Shown piece after piece: positions 60,628 through 64,000 of a stretch of 64,000 nucleotides of DNA. The DNA is taken from the NCBI GenBank assembly GCA_900542145.1, contig UQMF01000003.1, positions 1 to 64,000 of the forward strand, read 5' to 3'. Made by a program: the position numbers and the translations under genes. Each line of letters opens with the position of its first letter. Position 1 is the stretch's first letter. This DNA comes from an uncultured Oscillospiraceae bacterium. Its GTDB lineage: Bacteria; Bacillota; Clostridia; Oscillospirales; Ruminococcaceae. The notes below the pieces were generated by a model. That model had not been told where the DNA came from. It saw only the letters and a program-made list of their open reading frames with translations, and did not search any database.

Positions 60628-61966
60628 TGAATTTACCAACCTTAAATTTGATGGCAGGCTGGACGACGGAAAAGCGGTGGAATACGGCGAGGAGCGCTGG
60701 GAGAACGGCAGGAGCAAGTACGCCGGAGAGTATTCCGGCGGCGAATACAGCGGCAGCGGAATACTTTATCTTGAGGACGGGACAGTGTTGTACCGCGGTT
60801 TGTTTGCGCACGGGAAATACAACGGCTCCGGTGAGCTGACCGAGAACGGAGTTACCCTGTCCGGTGAGTTCCGCAATGGAACGCTGGAGGGCAGCGGGAC
60901 TATCACTCAGGACGGAATCCTGCTGTTCACCGGGAATTTTACAGACGGCGTTGCCGAGGGTCGTGGCAAGGAGAACTACCCGGACGGCAGCCTGCACTAT
61001 AACGGTGATTTCAGCGGCGGAGTACCTCACGGCGCCGTTCTGGAGTACTACCCGGACGGCACACTGAAATACAGCGGACAGTTCGTTGCCGGAAAGTACA
61101 GCGGCGAGGGAACGCTTTATGACGAGCACGGCAATAAGGTATACAGCGGAAGCTTTGAAATGGGCGTAAGGTCCGGCACTGGCAGCGCATACGACGGCGG
61201 CAGGCTGGTATATTCCGGCGGATTCGAGCAGGGAATGTACAGCGGCAGCGGATCGCTTTACGGTGTTGATGGCACTGTAACCACGGGTACATTCACCGAG
61301 GGTGCCATAACCGGAGCCGCCGTGCGCACCTATCCGGACGGTACGAAATACGAAGGGTGCTTTTCCGGGAATATCCCGTCCGGTGCGGGTTCGCTGACGG
61401 ATGCTGCCGGAAATATCGTGTATTCCGGAGCATTCCTTGACGGGGATATCGACATCGGCGCACTTGTCGGGCAGGAATCCTCCGTGGCTGCGGAGCGCTT
61501 TCCGGGTGCGGTCAGGACTGTATCCGACGACTGCTTCCGTTATGCGGACAGCAGCGGAATACTGCTGGAATGCGCTTTCGCAACGGAATCCACCCCGGCG
61601 GTCGTGACCGGAGTCTACGCCCTGCCCGTGGGAGGAATCTCGCAGAAGATACTTTCTGCGGCTGACGTGAATGCCCCGTCCGCCGTCGGAGTAACGCGCG
61701 TTGATGCGGCACTGCCGACTGAAGCGCAGCTGCTCGGGATTCCCACACAGAGCGCGACCTGCTACGCCGTGGAATACGCGGAGCACACCGTGTACTGGTG
61801 GGTTTCCTCGCAGGGGGAGCTGCTCATGCGGTCTGCGGAGTACAGCGCCGGCATCGGAAGCACTCCGTCAGATGAAAATGGAAATGCCACAGACCGCGAT
61901 GAAATAGCGGAACTGTTCGAAAATATCGGGCTTGACATTGAGGACTTTGCAAGCCTTGGCTTCTGA
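60446..61966 (+). CDS. membrane-anchored MORN-repeat protein
   Basis: 506 residues. A membrane helix at about 8-30 (SLVLITAAVIAALVLIYLLIL) is followed by about 12 to 14 MORN-type repeats (about 60-335), each around 20 residues with the pattern YxGxFxxGxxxGxGxxxxxDG: YAGEYSGGEYSGSG, YRGLFAHGKYNGSG, YNGDFSGGVPHGA, YSGQFVAGKYSGEG, YSGSFEMGVRSGTG, YSGGFEQGMYSGSG. The last 170 residues form an unknown domain. The only start in frame, TTG 60446, has a weak ribosome site, while ATG 60436 with AAGGA lies in the upstream gene's frame, so the two reading frames probably belong together. The repeats should lie outside the membrane. Confidence 0.8.
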   Translation: MEGGYAQSLVLITAAVIAALVLIYLLILRPLFTSWWWVKDFQMDNADLSSYTGRVRVYYDDEFTNLKFDGRLDDGKAVEYGEERWENGRSKYAGEYSGGEYSGSGILYLEDGTVLYRGLFAHGKYNGSGELTENGVTLSGEFRNGTLEGSGTITQDGILLFTGNFTDGVAEGRGKENYPDGSLHYNGDFSGGVPHGAVLEYYPDGTLKYSGQFVAGKYSGEGTLYDEHGNKVYSGSFEMGVRSGTGSAYDGGRLVYSGGFEQGMYSGSGSLYGVDGTVTTGTFTEGAITGAAVRTYPDGTKYEGCFSGNIPSGAGSLTDAAGNIVYSGAFLDGDIDIGALVGQESSVAAERFPGAVRTVSDDCFRYADSSGILLECAFATESTPAVVTGVYALPVGGISQKILSAADVNAPSAVGVTRVDAALPTEAQLLGIPTQSATCYAVEYAEHTVYWWVSSQGELLMRSAEYSAGIGSTPSDENGNATDRDEIAELFENIGLDIEDFASLGF

Positions 61967-61976
61967 GGAGGAAATT

Positions 61977-63239
61977 ATGAAGCGTTTATCCGCCGCCCTG
62001 CTGCTGACTGCCGGGCTGCTGACTGTTAGCTCAGCTGCGTATGGACAGTATTGCGAGGACATTTCCGCACGGGCTGCCGCCGGGGAATACTCCGGGCAGC
62101 TGCGTGAAATAAGCACGCAGTTCGTGCATGCGCTTGAGCAGCAGGACTCCACATCAGAAGCGGAGGGCGCGGACATTCCCGGGCTGTATTCCGGACGTCT
62201 GGAGATTTTCGGCAAATTCGCCGACTCCGTATCCTCGCAGGAGTATTCACTGGAATGCAGTCTTATAGACTACGACCTGCTGCTGAAAAAGTTGGAACTG
62301 TACACAGACCGCTATTCCGCCCTTAAAGCGACCTCGGAGGAAAAGGCGCGCATGTACCTTGTCGGCGAATGCACCAGGCAGGAATCCGAGAAAGCGGAAA
62401 AGCAGCGCAGCGACATGTACTACGAGATACAGAGCTTGCTGTTTGAGATAAGCTCGCTCAAATCCTCCATTGAGGAAATCACCGGGGAAACGCTCCGTTC
62501 GGATTTCGATTTCGACAGCCTTTATCTGATTACAGACGCGCTGAAGTTGGTTCCGGAGGAACTTTCCGTCTGGGGCGTTTCCGGGTCTGTATGTGCAGTG
62601 GACGGCGCTGAATTTCCAGAAGCTGAACAGGACGTGACTACAGAATATAACGCTGCGGTTAAAGCGTATTACTCACTGGGAGAGGCGCTGAGAACCTACG
62701 TTGACGCGGCAGGCAACTATGACCGTATCGCTGATGAATTCCGCTGTGGAGCCGCCACGGAATCTCAGCTGGTGTCCAGCAGGACGGCTTTTGAGGACGC
62801 CAGATACGAAGCCCTCGTCCGTAAGGGAGAATACGCAAAGACCCTGCTGGTTCTCGATGAAGTCAGCGGAGGTAAGCTCTCCGGCTGCACCGTCGGCAGC
62901 GGACTGACCGCCGCACTGTCCGAATCGCTCCCGGAGGAGTTACGCGGAAAGGGCACATGGCTGGTGCGGAGGAACGGCGATGAAGTGCGGCTTTATGTCG
63001 TGCGGCTGCCGTTCGATTACGACCCGGAGAAGGATTCCGTGGAAGTGCAGGTGAGCTATTCCGGAGTGACCCTTTACAGCGGAATTCTCGGAGGGAGCCT
63101 GGATTTCCGATCCCCGGCGGTTGTGCAGGGTGATTCCCGTGCCGTGGTGGAATTCCGGAAGAACGGGAAATCCGCCGGAAGCTACGCTATAGATATCTAT
63201 TCGCCGTTTGGTGAATTCCTGGAGGGACAAAATGACTGA
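61977..63239 (+). CDS. exported helical protein of CIS cluster
   Basis: 420 residues. Signal peptide at 1-23 (LSAALLLTAGLLTVSSAAYG). About 25-300 is mostly helical with coiled-coil stretches (DLLLKKLELYTDRYSALKATSEEKARMYLVGE, QSLLFEISSLKSSIEEI), loosely like TolC-type outer-factor hairpins, followed by a beta-rich C-terminal domain (about 330-420). GAGGAGG precedes ATG 61977, 10 bases after the MORN gene. It is the second exported or membrane protein in the cluster and overlaps the DUF4255 gene by 8 bases, so it is firmly part of the operon. Function unknown. Confidence 0.7.
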   Translation: MKRLSAALLLTAGLLTVSSAAYGQYCEDISARAAAGEYSGQLREISTQFVHALEQQDSTSEAEGADIPGLYSGRLEIFGKFADSVSSQEYSLECSLIDYDLLLKKLELYTDRYSALKATSEEKARMYLVGECTRQESEKAEKQRSDMYYEIQSLLFEISSLKSSIEEITGETLRSDFDFDSLYLITDALKLVPEELSVWGVSGSVCAVDGAEFPEAEQDVTTEYNAAVKAYYSLGEALRTYVDAAGNYDRIADEFRCGAATESQLVSSRTAFEDARYEALVRKGEYAKTLLVLDEVSGGKLSGCTVGSGLTAALSESLPEELRGKGTWLVRRNGDEVRLYVVRLPFDYDPEKDSVEVQVSYSGVTLYSGILGGSLDFRSPAVVQGDSRAVVEFRKNGKSAGSYAIDIYSPFGEFLEGQND

Positions 63240-63834
63240 ATATACCGCGATCTATGAAGCAGGTGAATCGCTTGCTGAGCTTCTGCGAAGCAAGCTCACT
63301 CCGGAGCCTGTCGCAAAAAGGGAGAACATCGGACTGTGCGAGCCGCAGTCCCCGGAGGATTTCCAGCTGACGATATGGATATACAACGTGGAAACGATAA
63401 AGGACACCGGATCCCGTACTGGATTCAAGCCGGACCCGGACGATCCGCAGATGGAGCGTTTCGCACCGATGCAGGTAAAGCTGCATGTGCTGATATCCGC
63501 GCATTCAAAGGCACCGGCGATACAGAAATGCGCGGACGAATACCGCATTCTGGGGAGGGCAATGCAGGTTATAAAGGACATGCCGTCAATTCCGCCGGAG
63601 TACCTTACAGGTTCGCTGAAGGAGCAGACCGAGCCGGTCCTGCTGGAGATAATGAACCTCAACGGCGAGGAACTTTCCCGGGTGTGGAACAATTCCAGCA
63701 AGACGATACGACCGTCCTTCGGCGTGGATATTTCGCAGGTGTTCATAGGCTCCACACGCACCCGTGCAGCTGCTCCGCGTATCACCAGGGCACAGTTTGA
63801 TACTGATCCGACGGTCAGCAGAAAGGGAAAATAA
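63232..63834 (+). CDS. DUF4255 tail terminator (Pvc16/Afp16-like)
   Basis: 200 residues. The DUF4255 pattern is clear: IYEAGESLAELLRSKLTP, LTIWIYNVE, PMQVKLHVLISAHSKAPAIQKCADEYRILGRAMQVIKDMP, LLEIMNLNGEELSRVWN, and RPSFGVDISQVFIGST. Members cap the tube-sheath tail in eCIS particles. GGAGGGAC precedes ATG 63232; the start overlaps the previous gene by 8 bases. Confidence 0.88.
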   Translation: MTEYTAIYEAGESLAELLRSKLTPEPVAKRENIGLCEPQSPEDFQLTIWIYNVETIKDTGSRTGFKPDPDDPQMERFAPMQVKLHVLISAHSKAPAIQKCADEYRILGRAMQVIKDMPSIPPEYLTGSLKEQTEPVLLEIMNLNGEELSRVWNNSSKTIRPSFGVDISQVFIGSTRTRAAAPRITRAQFDTDPTVSRKGK

Positions 63835-63835
63835 T

Positions 63836-64000
63836 ATGGTCATAAAACGACTTTCCTGCGTGTTCCGCCTGAGTGACGGCTGTATGAGCAGACTGCTTAC
63901 CGGGAGCGAAGCTTCGTTCCTCGTCGATGGAATCGCACGCCGGCATGAGTTCAAGCCCGGTGGCTACTTTGTATTGACCGACCTCACGGAGGGAGATCAC
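63836..64000 (+). CDS. next CIS gene, 5' part only
   Basis: 55 codons to the window edge without a stop. AAAGGG precedes the ATG, one base after the DUF4255 stop. Starts MVIKRLSCVFRLSDGC, then TGSEASFLVDGIARRHEFKPGGYFVL, a short beta-strand pattern. Similar short beta proteins follow DUF4255 genes in related loci, but I cannot name it from this piece. Confidence 0.65.
   Translation, partial: MVIKRLSCVFRLSDGCMSRLLTGSEASFLVDGIARRHEFKPGGYFVLTDLTEGDH

Noticed and set aside
45778..64000. Prophage
   Set aside because: Tail-like genes are present but no terminase, portal, capsid, lysis or integrase gene, and the Pvc15-like ATPase and DUF4255 genes are typical of injection systems, not of phages.
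45778..64000. Type VI secretion system
   Set aside because: No TssB/TssC pair, TssJLM membrane complex, ClpV or Hcp; the sheath is the single-gene eCIS/phage type.
1..64000. CRISPR arrays, insertion sequences and rRNA genes
   Set aside because: No regularly spaced repeats, transposase genes or rRNA sequence were seen.

Overview
The window looks like chromosomal DNA from a Gram-positive gut or rumen anaerobe of the Ruminococcus / Oscillospiraceae type. The reasons are low-GC Firmicutes promoters (TTGACA-17-TATAAT), strong AGGAGG ribosome sites, a secreted protein ending in a type I dockerin, a GH5 cellulase lipoprotein with a cellulose-binding module, a GH26 mannanase, an iron-dependent alcohol dehydrogenase and a NifU-like/GGGtGRT gene pair common in gut Clostridia. 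The species cannot be fixed from the sequence alone.

Layout. 1-1.25 kb: a gene-poor edge and one tRNA-Ser(GCU). 1.3-12.6 kb: a diguanylate cyclase, an SGNH esterase divergent from an MFS transporter that carries a cre-like operator, an unannotated 28-residue cysteine-containing peptide gene, a methyltransferase, an ABC-F protein followed by an exonuclease and a HAD phosphatase, a lipid kinase, and the NifU-like/GGGtGRT pair. 12.7-17.8 kb: a PAS-domain remnant, the dockerin protein, and a tcdA-GH26 operon. 18.1-28.9 kb: DHH phosphoesterase, tyrA, a membrane protein, pepF, an ATPase-only histidine-kinase relative, a two-component system, an orphan solute-binding lipoprotein and alr. 29.1-35.7 kb: an LCP-like protein, a LUD protein, manA, a ROK kinase, ilvD, an M50 protease and an AIM24-family protein. 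35.9-42.7 kb: a MacB-type ABC system built around a 1068-residue repeat ectodomain, and an alcohol dehydrogenase. 42.8-45.4 kb: the GH5 cellulase and a LytTR regulator on the minus strand.

The most unusual region is 45.7-64.0 kb, one co-directional cluster starting at a consensus promoter and running off the right edge. It encodes a contractile injection system (CIS): an AAA+ ATPase (Pvc15/Afp15-like), a sheath, a tube, a tail-assembly-chaperone segment, two baseplate-J (gp6-like) proteins, a TIGR02242-like tail protein, a fibre-like protein and a DUF4255 (Pvc16/Afp16-like) tail terminator. No terminase, portal, capsid, integrase, TssJLM or ClpV gene is present. Unusual additions are a pseudokinase-like gene running into a TM-plus-MORN-repeat gene, an exported helical protein, a YbjN-like small protein and two leading unknown proteins. 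Two of these are membrane or exported proteins, which hints at a cell-attached rather than freely released particle (inference).

Several places in the cluster look broken or rearranged: the sheath is in two frames with its middle missing, a chaperone N-terminus is fused to a baseplate protein that lacks its own N-terminus, and the pseudokinase/MORN boundary looks like a one-base frameshift. LysM, VgrG-like spike, PAAR and gp25 genes are not seen. The copy may therefore be decaying, or the assembly may have collapsed here. The sheath also has a hairpin between its Shine-Dalgarno sequence and start codon, like the arrangement known for phage T4 genes 25 and 38.
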